A DNA stretch of 63,745 bases from Planctomycetota bacterium (lineage in GTDB: Bacteria; Planctomycetota; UBA1135; GCA-002686595), in contig PBIX01000075.1 in the NCBI GenBank assembly GCA_002720975.1, positions 1-63,745 of the forward strand, given 5' to 3'. Of this stretch, positions 43,397 through 54,150 are shown piece by piece. A program made the position numbers and the translations under genes. Each line of letters opens with the position of its first letter. The stretch's first letter is position 1. The notes under the pieces were generated by a model. That model did no database searches, was not told the origin of the DNA, and saw nothing but the letters and a program-made list of their open reading frames with translations.

Positions 43397-43888
43397 ATGG
43401 CAGCCAACGAGACCCAGCGCGGTTCGAACCGACTCCTCTGCGACGCCCTTGAGGCGATGCCTGAGCTGGATCCCAGCTCCTGCCTCCAGCTGGCCTCCCT
43501 CTCGATCCACACGACGGGCGAGCTGCTGGTTTATTGCGCGACCGGCCCGGGACGCACGCGCGTTGCCAAGACCGCCGGCCTGCAGGCCGAGCAGGTGGAA
43601 GACTGTCGCATTGCGGCCGAGCTCATGCTCGTGCCGGACATGGATGCCCACTGGGTGCCCTTGCTGCGGGCCGCGGGCGTCGACAGCCTGAGGGATCTGG
43701 CCTGCCGCCACCCCACCACCCTGACCGAACTCCTCTCGAGGCTGTACCGCGAGCCACGCATCGGAAAGCCGCTGCTGGACGAGGCGGACGAGCCGGACGA
43801 GGCGGGCACGGGAGCACTGGGTTTCTTCGACGTCGCCTCCTGGGTGGCCTGGGCTGCTGCGGTCCTGACCAGCGGCGACGAAACGTGA
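43397..43888 (+). CDS. DUF4332-like helix-hairpin-helix protein
   Basis: A 163-residue soluble protein with two helix-hairpin-helix-like units. The first lies around TRVAKTAGLQAEQVEDC. The second lies around ELMLVPDMDAHWVPLLRAAG, followed by VDSLRDLACRHPTTL. This pattern resembles DUF4332 proteins related to DNA-polymerase/radA-type HhH folds. The end is acidic, then hydrophobic (FFDVASWVAWAAAVLTS). No catalytic residues are evident. It lies 52 bases after the UnbV lipoprotein gene, and its stop overlaps the next start as GTGA. Confidence 0.6.
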   Translation: MAANETQRGSNRLLCDALEAMPELDPSSCLQLASLSIHTTGELLVYCATGPGRTRVAKTAGLQAEQVEDCRIAAELMLVPDMDAHWVPLLRAAGVDSLRDLACRHPTTLTELLSRLYREPRIGKPLLDEADEPDEAGTGALGFFDVASWVAWAAAVLTSGDET

Positions 43889-44667
43889 GACCCGGCCCCC
43901 TCGCGCTCGGCGGACTGGTCCTTGCCCTCGGCTCCTGTGTCTCCCTGGAGCGGCCACAGTTGCGGGTGCTCACCTACAACATCCATCACGGTCGCGGTAC
44001 GGACGGTCAGGTTGATCTGGAGCGCATCGCCAAGGTGATTCTCTCGACCCACCCCGACCTGGTCGCTCTCCAGGAGGTGGACCATCGCACAGGCCGCACC
44101 AACAACGCTGATCAGGCACAGATCCTCGCACTCCTGACGGACATGGAGGCTCACTTCGGACGCGCCATCGATTTTGATGGAGGCGAATACGGGGAGGCCG
44201 TTCTGCTGGGTCTGAAGAGTGGCACCCCACGCACCCATCCCCTGCCCGCCTCCCCCGGACACGAGCAACGCGCCGCCCTGGCGGTGCCGGTGTGGCTTCC
44301 GAGTGGCGAAGAGGTGTTGTTCGTCGGCACGCACCTTGACCACACCAAGGACCCGGCAGATCGACTGGCCCAGTCCATTGCCCTCAAAGCCTCGTTCTCC
44401 GATCAGACCGCCGTCGTCCTCGTGGGTGATCTGAATGCCGAGGTGGGCTCCCCGCCCGTCGAACGACTCCTGAAGGTCTTCGACCGCGCGGGCGGGCGCC
44501 AACCCCTCCCTACCTTCCCCTCGGACAAGCCCACCAAGAGCATCGACCACGTACTCTTCCGCCTTCCGGGCTGGAGTGTGAAGTCGATCCGCATCGTGGA
44601 CGCCCCTGACGCCTCAGACCATGCGCCGCTGCTGGTGGTCTTTGAGCGAAGGGCGCCTCTCCGCTAG
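43885..44667 (+). CDS. Endonuclease/exonuclease/phosphatase family lipoprotein
   Basis: A 260-residue Mg-dependent hydrolase of the DNase I/exonuclease III/phosphatase superfamily. The GTG at 43885 overlaps the preceding stop and gives a short lipoprotein signal (LALGGLVLALGSC). Catalytic motifs are LTYNIHHGRG, the metal Glu of LVALQEVDHRTG, VGTHLDHTK, VLVGDLNAE and the C-terminal SIDHVLF with DASDHAPLLVV. Being a lipoprotein, it acts outside the cytoplasm, perhaps as a phosphodiesterase or secreted nuclease. The substrate is not predictable. Confidence 0.85.
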   Translation: MRPGPLALGGLVLALGSCVSLERPQLRVLTYNIHHGRGTDGQVDLERIAKVILSTHPDLVALQEVDHRTGRTNNADQAQILALLTDMEAHFGRAIDFDGGEYGEAVLLGLKSGTPRTHPLPASPGHEQRAALAVPVWLPSGEEVLFVGTHLDHTKDPADRLAQSIALKASFSDQTAVVLVGDLNAEVGSPPVERLLKVFDRAGGRQPLPTFPSDKPTKSIDHVLFRLPGWSVKSIRIVDAPDASDHAPLLVVFERRAPLR

Positions 44668-44673
44668 CGCCGG

Positions 44674-45099
44674 CTAGGCGAGACCCTCGTGGGCCTCGAC
44701 CGCCGCTCGAAAGTGGGAGTCCATGGGTCTGGAGGACCCGCTCTGGGCATCGACCACGACCAGAACGGCCTCACCCTCACACCAGAGCGTGCCATCGGTG
44801 TCGGCGACCCGGTAGGCCTGCCGGATCGAGCTGCGGCCCAGGTGCGTGGTCCCGATCTCCACCCGCACGTCCTGTCCCCCACGGCCCGGATGGACGAAGC
44901 GGATGTTGGTCTGCAGCAGTAGAAAGGGGAACTTCCCCTCCTCCAGGAGGCCCAGGGCGGAGAAGTACCCGTGGCGAGCCTCCTCAAAGAGGGTCATGTA
45001 GACCGCGTTGTTGAGAACGTCCTGATTGTCCTCATCGGACCAACGGGTGCGCAGGGTCAGGTGGGTGCTGAGCTGGTCGGGAATGTCGGGCGGCTGCAT
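44674..45099 (-). CDS. Hotdog-fold acyl-CoA thioesterase (YbgC/FadM-like)
   Basis: A 141-residue single-hotdog protein from ATG 45099 (MQPPDIPDQLSTHLTL). The active-site region RWSDEDNQDVLNNAVYMTLFEEARHGYF matches the D-x-D/E-x-x-x-H/D-V-N-N pattern of 4-hydroxybenzoyl-CoA/YbgC-type thioesterases. The usual histidine is replaced by Gln-Asp in this protein. It probably hydrolyses acyl-CoA. It converges on the exonuclease-phosphatase gene with 6 bases between stops. The Gfo/Idh/MocA gene starts divergently 134 bases away. Confidence 0.82.
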   Translation of the reverse strand: MQPPDIPDQLSTHLTLRTRWSDEDNQDVLNNAVYMTLFEEARHGYFSALGLLEEGKFPFLLLQTNIRFVHPGRGGQDVRVEIGTTHLGRSSIRQAYRVADTDGTLWCEGEAVLVVVDAQSGSSRPMDSHFRAAVEAHEGLA

Positions 45100-45233
45100 G
45101 GGGAACAGGATAGGGGCTGAAGTGGCGTCCCGGTCCAGGGATCTGCCCAAAGGACAACGGCCTGCGGAAGACAACCGTCCCCATTCCCGAGTCCTCTCTT
45201 GCCTGCCCCCTCTCGCCCCGTCACGATCCCGGC

Positions 45234-46367
45234 GTGACTGCACCCACCACCACTCCCCTGCGCTGGGGCATTCTCGGCACCGGAACCATCGCGGAGGTCT
45301 TCGCCCGCGACCTGCCTCTCTCGGTGGGCGCGAAGCTCCTCGCCGTCGGGTCGCGCAGCGCATCCACTGCGGAAGGATTTGCAGCCACCCACAAGGTGCC
45401 CCGAGCCCACGGCACGTACGAGGATCTCGTCAACGACGGCGAGGTCGATGCCGTCTACGTGGCCACCCCCGCCCACCTCCACGCCGAGCACGTGACCCTG
45501 GCCCTCAACGCGGGCAAGCATGTCCTGTGCGAGAAGCCCTTCACCCTCAACGGTGCCCAGGCGCGCGAGCTCGCCTCCTTGGCCCGCTCCAAGAACCTGT
45601 TCCTCATGGAGGCGATGTGGACGCGCTTCCTGCCGGCCATGCACCAGCTGCGCGGCCTGCTCGAAGAAGGTGCCATCGGCGACATCCTGCAGGTCCACGC
45701 AGACCTGGGCCTACCCGTCGCTCTCGATCCGAAGGCGCGCATCTACTCCCCGGAGTTGGGCGGCGGCAGCTGGATGGATCTGGGAACCTATGCCGTCGCC
45801 CTGGCCCACATGGTTCTCGGGGAGCCACAGAGCGTGCAGGGCGCGGGGCACCTGGTGGAGACCGGTGTGGACGGCCACGCCGCGGCCCTCCTGAAGTACG
45901 CATCGGGGGCGGTGGCTCTGCTCAGCTCGTCCATCCAGAGCGCCGGATCCCAGGAGGCCACGATCGTCGGCACCCGGGGTCGGATCCACCTCCCCGCCCC
46001 ATGGTGGTGTCCGGTGGAGTTGCACCTGGTTCGCCTGGACGATAAGCCCAGCCTCAGCGGCCGCATCGGGCGGCGGGCCGTGGGCTCGCTCCGCAGCGCC
46101 CTGCCCTCGAGCGGTGGCATGGCCAGGACCGCGGCGGGCTGGAGTGGGTCCATGAGTCGCTGGCTGGCGCGGCGAACACCGCGGCCCCAGCGCCTGCGCC
46201 TGCCCTTCAGCGGCATCGGCCTGCACCTGGAGGCAAGCGAGGTGGCGCGCTGTGTCGCGGCTGGCGAAACCCAGAGCCCCCTCATGCCCTTGGACGAGAG
46301 TATCGCCATCATGGATACCCTCGACACGGTCCGAGCGCAGATGGGCCTGCAGTTTCCGGGGGAGTAG
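45234..46367 (+). CDS. Gfo/Idh/MocA oxidoreductase, dihydrodiol-dehydrogenase-like
   Basis: A 377-residue NAD(P)-dependent oxidoreductase. The Rossmann motif is GILGTGTIA near residue 12. The active-site lysine is Lys101 in LCEKPF. The downstream LMEAMWTRFLPA segment is characteristic of the dimeric dihydrodiol dehydrogenase/glucose-fructose oxidoreductase branch. GGGSWMDLGTYAV forms the substrate-binding part. It starts with GTG at 45234. An insert around residues 265-320 (rich in Arg, Ser and Gly) is longer than in typical relatives. The substrate is probably a sugar or diol. Confidence 0.86.
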   Translation: MTAPTTTPLRWGILGTGTIAEVFARDLPLSVGAKLLAVGSRSASTAEGFAATHKVPRAHGTYEDLVNDGEVDAVYVATPAHLHAEHVTLALNAGKHVLCEKPFTLNGAQARELASLARSKNLFLMEAMWTRFLPAMHQLRGLLEEGAIGDILQVHADLGLPVALDPKARIYSPELGGGSWMDLGTYAVALAHMVLGEPQSVQGAGHLVETGVDGHAAALLKYASGAVALLSSSIQSAGSQEATIVGTRGRIHLPAPWWCPVELHLVRLDDKPSLSGRIGRRAVGSLRSALPSSGGMARTAAGWSGSMSRWLARRTPRPQRLRLPFSGIGLHLEASEVARCVAAGETQSPLMPLDESIAIMDTLDTVRAQMGLQFPGE

Positions 46368-46417
46368 GGCCCGGTGACACGCACTACCCGCTACCCCTGC
46401 ACCTCTCCCAACCGACC

Positions 46418-47551
46418 GTGAGTCAACGCATTCTCATCATCGGCGGCGGCATGGCCGGCACGTCTCTGGCCTGGTGGCTGGCTGAATCGGGAGCGGGCCG
46501 GCACACCGTCCTGCTTGAACGCGAGGGGCTGCTGGGCCAGCACGCCACGGGACAGAACGCCGCCATCCTGCGCAGCGCCGTGGCCCCCTGGGCCACCAGG
46601 GTTCTCGCCCACGAGACCGGCAGGTTTCTTCGGCAGCCACCTGCAGGCTTCACCGACGCCCCCCTCCTGAATGAACGCGGCCTCGTCCTCGCCGAGGGCG
46701 CCGAGGGCGATCCCCTGCCCGCCTGGCTCGATGATCATCTGGAGTGGAACATGGTGGAGCCCATCAAGACCTCCCGACAGCGCCAGCTGGCACCGCACTT
46801 CCATCCGGAGGGCGAGCGCTGTTGGTGGTTCCCGGGCGCGGGGGAGATCGAGGTGGCCCGCTTGCTGGAGCGCTTCGCATCCGGAGCCCGGCGCGCGGGT
46901 GTGCGCCTGGAAACCGGGCGGGAGGTCAGAGACTGGATCACCTCCGGTGGTCCCGACCCGAGGCTGACGGGTGTACGCCTGGCGGATGGTGAGGAACTCG
47001 AAGCGGACGTGGTGGTGATCGCCGCCGGTGCGTGGGCGCCCTCCCTGGCCGCGCGGCTCTCCATCGCGACCCCCATGCGCGTCACCCGTCGACACCTGAT
47101 GGTGAGTGCGCCGGCTCGGGACGTCTGCCCCGAGTGGCCTGTGGTGTGGGATGACCGTGCAGGCCTGTACGCCAGGCCCGAGAGCTCGGGTCTCCTGGTC
47201 TCCGCCTGCGACATCAGCGAGGTCCAACCCGAGCCGCTGAAGGCGGATCCCGACGTTCGACACCTCCTGGCCGAGAAGACCCTACGCCTCCTGCCAAGCT
47301 GCGGGGACCTTGGCATGGCCCACTTCTGGCCCGGCCTGCGCACCCTGACGGACGACGACGCGCCCTGGCTCGGCGCGGACGCGCAGGTCGAGGGGCTCTT
47401 CTGGCTAGCGGGGTTCGGTGGCCACGGCATGTCCGCCTGCGCGGCAGCGGGCCGGATGGCAGCCGCCATGCTCTGCGGTGACTCGCCGAGCGAAGAGCTG
47501 CAAGCCGCGCTCGATCCGGGCCGTCAGACGGCCGTCGCGGTGCCGCTCTAG
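46418..47551 (+). CDS. DAO-family FAD-dependent oxidoreductase
   Basis: A 377-residue flavoenzyme of the D-amino-acid-oxidase/glycine-oxidase fold. It starts at a GTG (MSQRILIIGGGMAGTSLAWW) with the dinucleotide-binding GGGMAG. Further marks are ATGQNAAILRS (flavin contact), VVIAAGAWAPSLA and the C-terminal LFWLAGFGGHGMSACAAAG. It probably oxidises an amine or amino acid. It follows the Gfo/Idh/MocA gene by 50 bases on the same strand. Its stop shares CTAG with the convergent fusion gene. Confidence 0.84.
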   Translation: MSQRILIIGGGMAGTSLAWWLAESGAGRHTVLLEREGLLGQHATGQNAAILRSAVAPWATRVLAHETGRFLRQPPAGFTDAPLLNERGLVLAEGAEGDPLPAWLDDHLEWNMVEPIKTSRQRQLAPHFHPEGERCWWFPGAGEIEVARLLERFASGARRAGVRLETGREVRDWITSGGPDPRLTGVRLADGEELEADVVVIAAGAWAPSLAARLSIATPMRVTRRHLMVSAPARDVCPEWPVVWDDRAGLYARPESSGLLVSACDISEVQPEPLKADPDVRHLLAEKTLRLLPSCGDLGMAHFWPGLRTLTDDDAPWLGADAQVEGLFWLAGFGGHGMSACAAAGRMAAAMLCGDSPSEELQAALDPGRQTAVAVPL

Positions 47552-50500
47552 ACCGGCGGATCGTCGACGCCGCTGCGGCCATCGATGATCAGGAAGCCGC
47601 CCCGGTCGATGTGGGCCCGGTCCCCGGTGGGCAGCCACCCATCCTCCAGGCGTGAACTCCCCGCCCCCTCCCCCGCGCCGACGTAGCCCAGCATGACGTT
47701 GGGCCCCTTGACCTGCAGCTCACCGCTCTGGTCCTGGGGCAGAACCGCGCCGGTTTCGCGATCCACAACGCGCACCGCCACACCGGGCAGAGGCCGGCCG
47801 ATACTCCCCGGTCGGTGGGCCATCTGCCGACCTTCGTGGCTATCTCCACCAGGAACGTTGAAGGAAACGACCGGACCGCACTCGGTCAGGCCGTAGCCTT
47901 CGCAGGGCAAGATGCCGAAGTGCTCAGCGAAGGCCGCTCCCGTCTCCTCGTCCAAAGCGTCCGCGGCGCAGGCCGCAACCCACAGGTTGGCGAAGGCGGC
48001 AGGCTTGACCTTCCTGGTGAACGCGGCAAAGGCGGCCGGGCTCCCATAGACCACGGTCACCTCTTCAGCCAGAGCCAGGGCCTCGACCTGTGAGCACAGG
48101 TCCGGGTCTTCGGAGCGCACGAGGACAGCACGCGCTCCACTGAGCAGGGTCGTCCACAGGCCCACCGTGTATCCGAACGCATTGGCCAGCGGCACCGGTG
48201 AGAGCACCCGGTCCCGGGGGCCGATATGCAGCACCTCGAGCAGGCTCTGAACGTTGGAGAGCACGTTCCCGTGGCTGAGCTCCACGGCCTTCGGCGGGCC
48301 GGTGGTTCCCGCCGTGAAGAGCACGGCGGCGGGCTCCCGCGCGGATGTCTGGGGCGTCACGCTGCGCGCCAGGGCCCAGGCCGGAAGCATGGACAGGGCA
48401 CGGGCCACGAGGCGATCCCAACCTGTGACCGCACCGCGCAGGGCGGCAAGGGGATGCCCTTGAACTCCCTCTGCAGCGTCCACTTCGTTTCCGATCCACG
48501 CCTGAGCTCCCGCCTGCTCCATCAGCGTCGCACGCTCCCCTGCCGGCAACGTCGGATCGATGGGGATCGCCACCCGGTCGCTCAGGACAAGGGCGAGATT
48601 CACGATCGCATCCTCGATACCCGACTCCAGGTGCACCGCCACACGCCGCGCCTGACCCAGTCGTCGGTTGAACGCGCGGCTCAGGGCCATGGCCTGCACC
48701 AGGAGCTCGCCGTAGGTCATGCGGCCCTTGGGATCCACCAGCGCCGTGCGGCGGCGGTTGAGCTTGGCGCTGACCACAAAGCGCCAGGCCAGCGAGCCCG
48801 CCCGACCGTCGCGCTTGGAGCGACGCGTGGCGATGGCCTCCTGGATGGCATTGCGCACCTCGCCCGCGGGCGTGTGGGAAGGCAAGGGCTCTCCGACCAC
48901 CACGTCCACCGGATAGGGCAGGCGGTGCGGCCACTTCCAGAAGAAGCTGCCGCCCTCGAAGCTGAAGATGCTGCCCCACAGGCGGTCGAGGCCAACGGGG
49001 ATGATGGGCACGTCGGCCCCGCGCGCGATGACCTCCAGCCCCTTGGCGAAGGGCAGCATGGTGCCGGTGCGGGTGATGCTGCCCTCCGCGAAGATGCAGA
49101 CGAGGGATCCATCGCGCGCCGCCTGAGCCGCTTCGTCCAGGGCGTGCCCCTTCTCCTCGGGCGTATCCCCCGAGCTGACGGGAATGAAACCCATGCGGCG
49201 GCCGAAGGGCCCCACCACGGGGAGGTCCAGGTAGTCCCGGTACACCAGGAACCGCGCCGGGCGCTGGGCCACGGCCCCCACGAGCATGCCGTCCACGAAG
49301 GACACGTGATTGGCCACCAGGAGGGCGCCACCCTCTTCGGGGAGGTTCTCCCCACCACTGACCCGCAGGCGATAGAGAGTGTGCGTCAGGGTCAGGAGTA
49401 CCAGGCGCACGAGGAACTCCCCCGCCAACACGAGGGAGGCAATGCCCCCCAGGGCCATGATGACGCCCCCCACCATGAACATCTGTGGCGGGTCCAGGGC
49501 CAGGCCCTTATCCCAGAAGATGAACATGGGGGTGGCCAGCAGGATCCCCACAAAGTCCATCACCTCCGCCAGGCCCTGCACGGCGCCACGCTTCTCCTCG
49601 CGCGGCAGGCTTTGGATCAGGCAGCGCACGGGAATGGTGAAGATCCCCGAAAACGTCCCCATGCCCAGGAGACAGAAGCTCACCCAGGTCGTACTGCCCG
49701 GTGCAAAGGAGGTGGCCAGCAGGCTCGCGGCCATGCCCAGGAGGCCCAGTGGAATCAGGCCGCCCTCAATGCGATCCCCCGAGACGCGGCCGGCGACCAC
49801 CGCCCCAATGATGATGCCCAGGCCCGGCATGGCCGAGAGCATGCTGGTGTGGGTGTCCGTCAGGCCCATCCAGCGCCCGTAGGTGGGGATGACGATCAGG
49901 AAGGTGGCCGCCATCAGGTAGAAGAAGCTGCTGGCGATGATGGAGAGGACCAGGTGGCGTTGGCCCTCGGTGGCGCGCCAATGAGAGATCAGTTCCGTTA
50001 CCGGGTTCCAGTTGATGCGCCTCTTGGGGTCCACCGCGGGCAGGGGTTCGATGCGCAGGGAGCACAGCCAGCCGATGGTGGCGAAGCCCACGTACCAGAA
50101 ACCCGCCATCCATAGGCGGTCGCCCAGCTCTTCGCGGAAAAGGCCTCCCAGGAAGACGCCCGCCAGCACCGCCACCATGGTCGAGCTCTGGATCAGCGCG
50201 TTGGCGCGGCTGAGCTCCCGGCTCCCGACCATCTCCTTGATGCAGCCGTACTTGCTGGGCCCGAAGATCGCGGACTGGGTCCCCATCAGGAAGACGGCGC
50301 CCAAGAGCACCCCGTAGTCCGTCAGCCAGAAGGCCAGGGTCGCCAGGGCCATGACGACGATCTCCAGGAAGTTCGCCGCCTGAATGATGCGGCTCTTGGA
50401 GAGACGGTCCGCCAGGGAACCGGTCACGGGCCCGAAGAGCACGAAGGGCAACGCGAACAGGAAGGGCGGGATGGCCTGGGCTGAGAGCCAATTCGGCAAC

Positions 50501-50676
50501 CCTCCACCCAGGGGGTGCGAACTCACCCAGCCCATGGCCTCCCCGGGACCCGCGCCAGCGGCCACCGCGGTGGCCATCAGGATGATCACCTGTTTGAAGG
50601 CGTTGTCGTTGAACGCCCCCAGGAACTGGGTGAGCGTCAGCGCCCCGAAGGAGCGTTTTCTTAGGAGTCCGAGCAT
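47548..50676 (-). CDS. MFS transporter - PlsC acyltransferase - AMP-ligase fusion (LplT-Aas type), short C-terminus
   Basis: A 1042-residue three-domain protein. Residues 1 to about 430 form an MFS permease (starts LLRKRSFGALTLTQFLGAFNDN) like LplT lysophospholipid flippases. Residues about 435-620 form a PlsC acyltransferase with the H-x4-D site His457/Asp462 and FAEGSITRTG. Residues about 640-1042 form an acyl-ACP/acyl-CoA synthetase domain with the P-loop TAGTTGPPKA (787-796) and GYGLTECGPV. E. coli uses separate LplT and Aas proteins to import and re-acylate lysophospholipids. Here the ligase ends 16 residues after the hinge-region GGFLIIDGRSG, so the roughly 100-residue C-terminal lid is absent. 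It follows thiC by 33 bases. Confidence 0.87.
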   Translation of the reverse strand: MLGLLRKRSFGALTLTQFLGAFNDNAFKQVIILMATAVAAGAGPGEAMGWVSSHPLGGGLPNWLSAQAIPPFLFALPFVLFGPVTGSLADRLSKSRIIQAANFLEIVVMALATLAFWLTDYGVLLGAVFLMGTQSAIFGPSKYGCIKEMVGSRELSRANALIQSSTMVAVLAGVFLGGLFREELGDRLWMAGFWYVGFATIGWLCSLRIEPLPAVDPKRRINWNPVTELISHWRATEGQRHLVLSIIASSFFYLMAATFLIVIPTYGRWMGLTDTHTSMLSAMPGLGIIIGAVVAGRVSGDRIEGGLIPLGLLGMAASLLATSFAPGSTTWVSFCLLGMGTFSGIFTIPVRCLIQSLPREEKRGAVQGLAEVMDFVGILLATPMFIFWDKGLALDPPQMFMVGGVIMALGGIASLVLAGEFLVRLVLLTLTHTLYRLRVSGGENLPEEGGALLVANHVSFVDGMLVGAVAQRPARFLVYRDYLDLPVVGPFGRRMGFIPVSSGDTPEEKGHALDEAAQAARDGSLVCIFAEGSITRTGTMLPFAKGLEVIARGADVPIIPVGLDRLWGSIFSFEGGSFFWKWPHRLPYPVDVVVGEPLPSHTPAGEVRNAIQEAIATRRSKRDGRAGSLAWRFVVSAKLNRRRTALVDPKGRMTYGELLVQAMALSRAFNRRLGQARRVAVHLESGIEDAIVNLALVLSDRVAIPIDPTLPAGERATLMEQAGAQAWIGNEVDAAEGVQGHPLAALRGAVTGWDRLVARALSMLPAWALARSVTPQTSAREPAAVLFTAGTTGPPKAVELSHGNVLSNVQSLLEVLHIGPRDRVLSPVPLANAFGYTVGLWTTLLSGARAVLVRSEDPDLCSQVEALALAEEVTVVYGSPAAFAAFTRKVKPAAFANLWVAACAADALDEETGAAFAEHFGILPCEGYGLTECGPVVSFNVPGGDSHEGRQMAHRPGSIGRPLPGVAVRVVDRETGAVLPQDQSGELQVKGPNVMLGYVGAGEGAGSSRLEDGWLPTGDRAHIDRGGFLIIDGRSGVDDPPV

Positions 50677-50709
50677 GGTCCTTGACGGTCCCGCTCCCTT
50701 GGGCGCGGC

Positions 50710-52467
<1,758 letters not shown>

Positions 52468-52491
52468 AGGCCCGGGTTTCGGGTCGCCCGC

Positions 52492-52520
52492 ATCCTATCG
52501 AGCAGGCCCAGCGGGTTCCA
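52492..52520 (-). promoter_or_regulatory. Candidate thiC promoter
   Basis: Upstream of the riboswitch on the minus strand, TGGAAC (52520-52515) and TAGGAT (52497-52492) are separated by 17 bases. They match the sigma70 -35/-10 consensus at 3 and 4 of 6 positions. Spacing and location fit a transcript starting just before the aptamer, but the boxes are weak. Confidence 0.3.
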
Positions 52521-52635
52521 CGACCCATTCCCCGTGGTCGCGCCAGCAAACGCAAGCAGGGTCGCCGCATGACGGAGACCCTGCTCACCGAGCACACCAG
52601 AGAGCCCAAGGGCCCCTGGCCAGTGCGCCTACCGA

Positions 52636-54150
52636 TCAGTCACCCCAGACAGCCACGTCGTCGAAGCTGGCGAAGGTCCCCTTCGTCTTGTCCTTCGACT
52701 TGAAGCGAATGCTGCAGTTGGGGTTGTTTTCCGCCCCGGCGGGCAGGAACACGGAATGGTTGGCGTAAGTGGAAGACTGGACGTTATCCACGGTGACCCA
52801 ACTGCTGCCGTCAAACCACTGCAGCAGGAGCTTCTTGTTGCCGGTGTAGTTGGTGACCATGCCCGCATAGTTCACCCGGACCTGGCTGAAGCCCACCGTG
52901 GAGAAGGTCTTCTCCACGTTGGTGAGACGCTTGAGGCGAGCGCCCCAGGAGCCAGAATACGCCGATTTCTTGTGGATGCGGGACTTCTTGTTCTGGGTGA
53001 CCCACCCACCGCTGGCGTAGTCCCCGCTCTCGAAACCGTCCGAGAAGATCAGGGTCGAGCCACCACCGGAGGTGAACAGGTTCGGGCGCCAATACTCGAC
53101 GGTACAGCGCAGGCGACGGGCCTGCTCCGGCGTGAACTCGTACATGCACAGATCATCGGTGTAGTCCATGTAGTTGTGGAACGGGTCCGCAGAGCTGCAG
53201 CTGCTGCTGCTCCCGGGGCAACCATAGACGGGTCCCGACTCGCGGTTCGTATCGCAGACCGTGTCGCCCGAGGTGTAGCAAGCGCTGGTGGTGCCGCACC
53301 CGTTATCGAACGTGTGGAACAGCCCGAGGTAGTGCCCCGCTTCGTGGGTCGCCGTCCGTCCCTGGTTGTAGGGAGGACCAAACGGACTGTTGCGTCCGAA
53401 GGCGCGCCAGTTGCAAACCACGCCATCGATGCTGCTCCCCACCACACCGCCCTGCTGGGGCATGTAGGCGTAACCCAGGTACCCGCTGGCCGTGTTGGTG
53501 TAGATGTTGAAGTACTTGTTGGTGTTCCAATAAAGTGCGGACTTGTAGTTGCCGCTGTCGTTGTACCAGTTGTTGTTGGTCGTACGGGTAATGCCCGTGG
53601 TTGCGTTCCCGTTGGGGTCGACCGTCGCCAGATAGAACTCGACCTGGCAGTCGGTGCCCGGAGAACCGTTGGTTCCCGGCAGGGCCATGAAGTCCTCGTT
53701 CAGGATGTCGATCTGGCTCTGCACCATGGCGTCGCTGATGGCGCCATTGCCATTGGTGTGCATCAGGATGTGCACGACGACGGGGATGCTGAACTTCTGG
53801 ACGGCCGGGTCATACTCGCTCTTGGGGTTGGTGGACGAATAGGCGCAGTCGTTCTTGGAACCGTAGGTCTGTTGACCCTGGTCGGCGAGCAGGAACGGCT
53901 GACCGCAACGCATCTTGTTGCGCATGAAGAACGGAGACGCGAAGTAGACGTTCCAGTCCGCATAGAGGTAGGTGCCCGTGGGGTCGGTCGCCACGATGGT
54001 GCCGTCGTCCTGCTCAAGAACGGAGACCCTCGAATCACCGCTTCCGGGGGTGTTTCCGGCGCCCGAGCCGCGCTGGGCCTGGCTGGAGGGGACCGCTACA
54101 AACAGGAGAGTTATCAGCGACAGGAGAGCAGTAAAACTAGAGAACTTCAT
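52636..54150 (-). CDS. Secreted M43-type (pappalysin-like) zinc metalloprotease
   Basis: A 504-residue exported metzincin. A Sec signal peptide (LLSLITLLFVAVPSSQAQ) is followed by a peptidase domain with the zinc motif HEAGHYLGLFH (His269, Glu270, His273, His279) and a Met-turn in FHNYMDYTDDLC. Cysteines suggest disulfides. Residues about 385-504 form a beta-sandwich beginning at FSDGFESGDY that probably binds substrate or surface. The ATG at 54150 is supported by an AAGGAAG ribosome-binding site (54160-54154), one of few in the window. The mature part is rich in Asn, Tyr and Ser, as in many secreted proteins. Confidence 0.9.
   Translation of the reverse strand: MKFSSFTALLSLITLLFVAVPSSQAQRGSGAGNTPGSGDSRVSVLEQDDGTIVATDPTGTYLYADWNVYFASPFFMRNKMRCGQPFLLADQGQQTYGSKNDCAYSSTNPKSEYDPAVQKFSIPVVVHILMHTNGNGAISDAMVQSQIDILNEDFMALPGTNGSPGTDCQVEFYLATVDPNGNATTGITRTTNNNWYNDSGNYKSALYWNTNKYFNIYTNTASGYLGYAYMPQQGGVVGSSIDGVVCNWRAFGRNSPFGPPYNQGRTATHEAGHYLGLFHTFDNGCGTTSACYTSGDTVCDTNRESGPVYGCPGSSSSCSSADPFHNYMDYTDDLCMYEFTPEQARRLRCTVEYWRPNLFTSGGGSTLIFSDGFESGDYASGGWVTQNKKSRIHKKSAYSGSWGARLKRLTNVEKTFSTVGFSQVRVNYAGMVTNYTGNKKLLLQWFDGSSWVTVDNVQSSTYANHSVFLPAGAENNPNCSIRFKSKDKTKGTFASFDDVAVWGD

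Noticed and set aside
48226-50115. A + strand open frame of 629 codons
   Set aside because: It is antisense to the MFS-acyltransferase-ligase gene, rich in His, Gln and Arg, without domain motifs, and explained by the high G+C codon pattern of the real gene.
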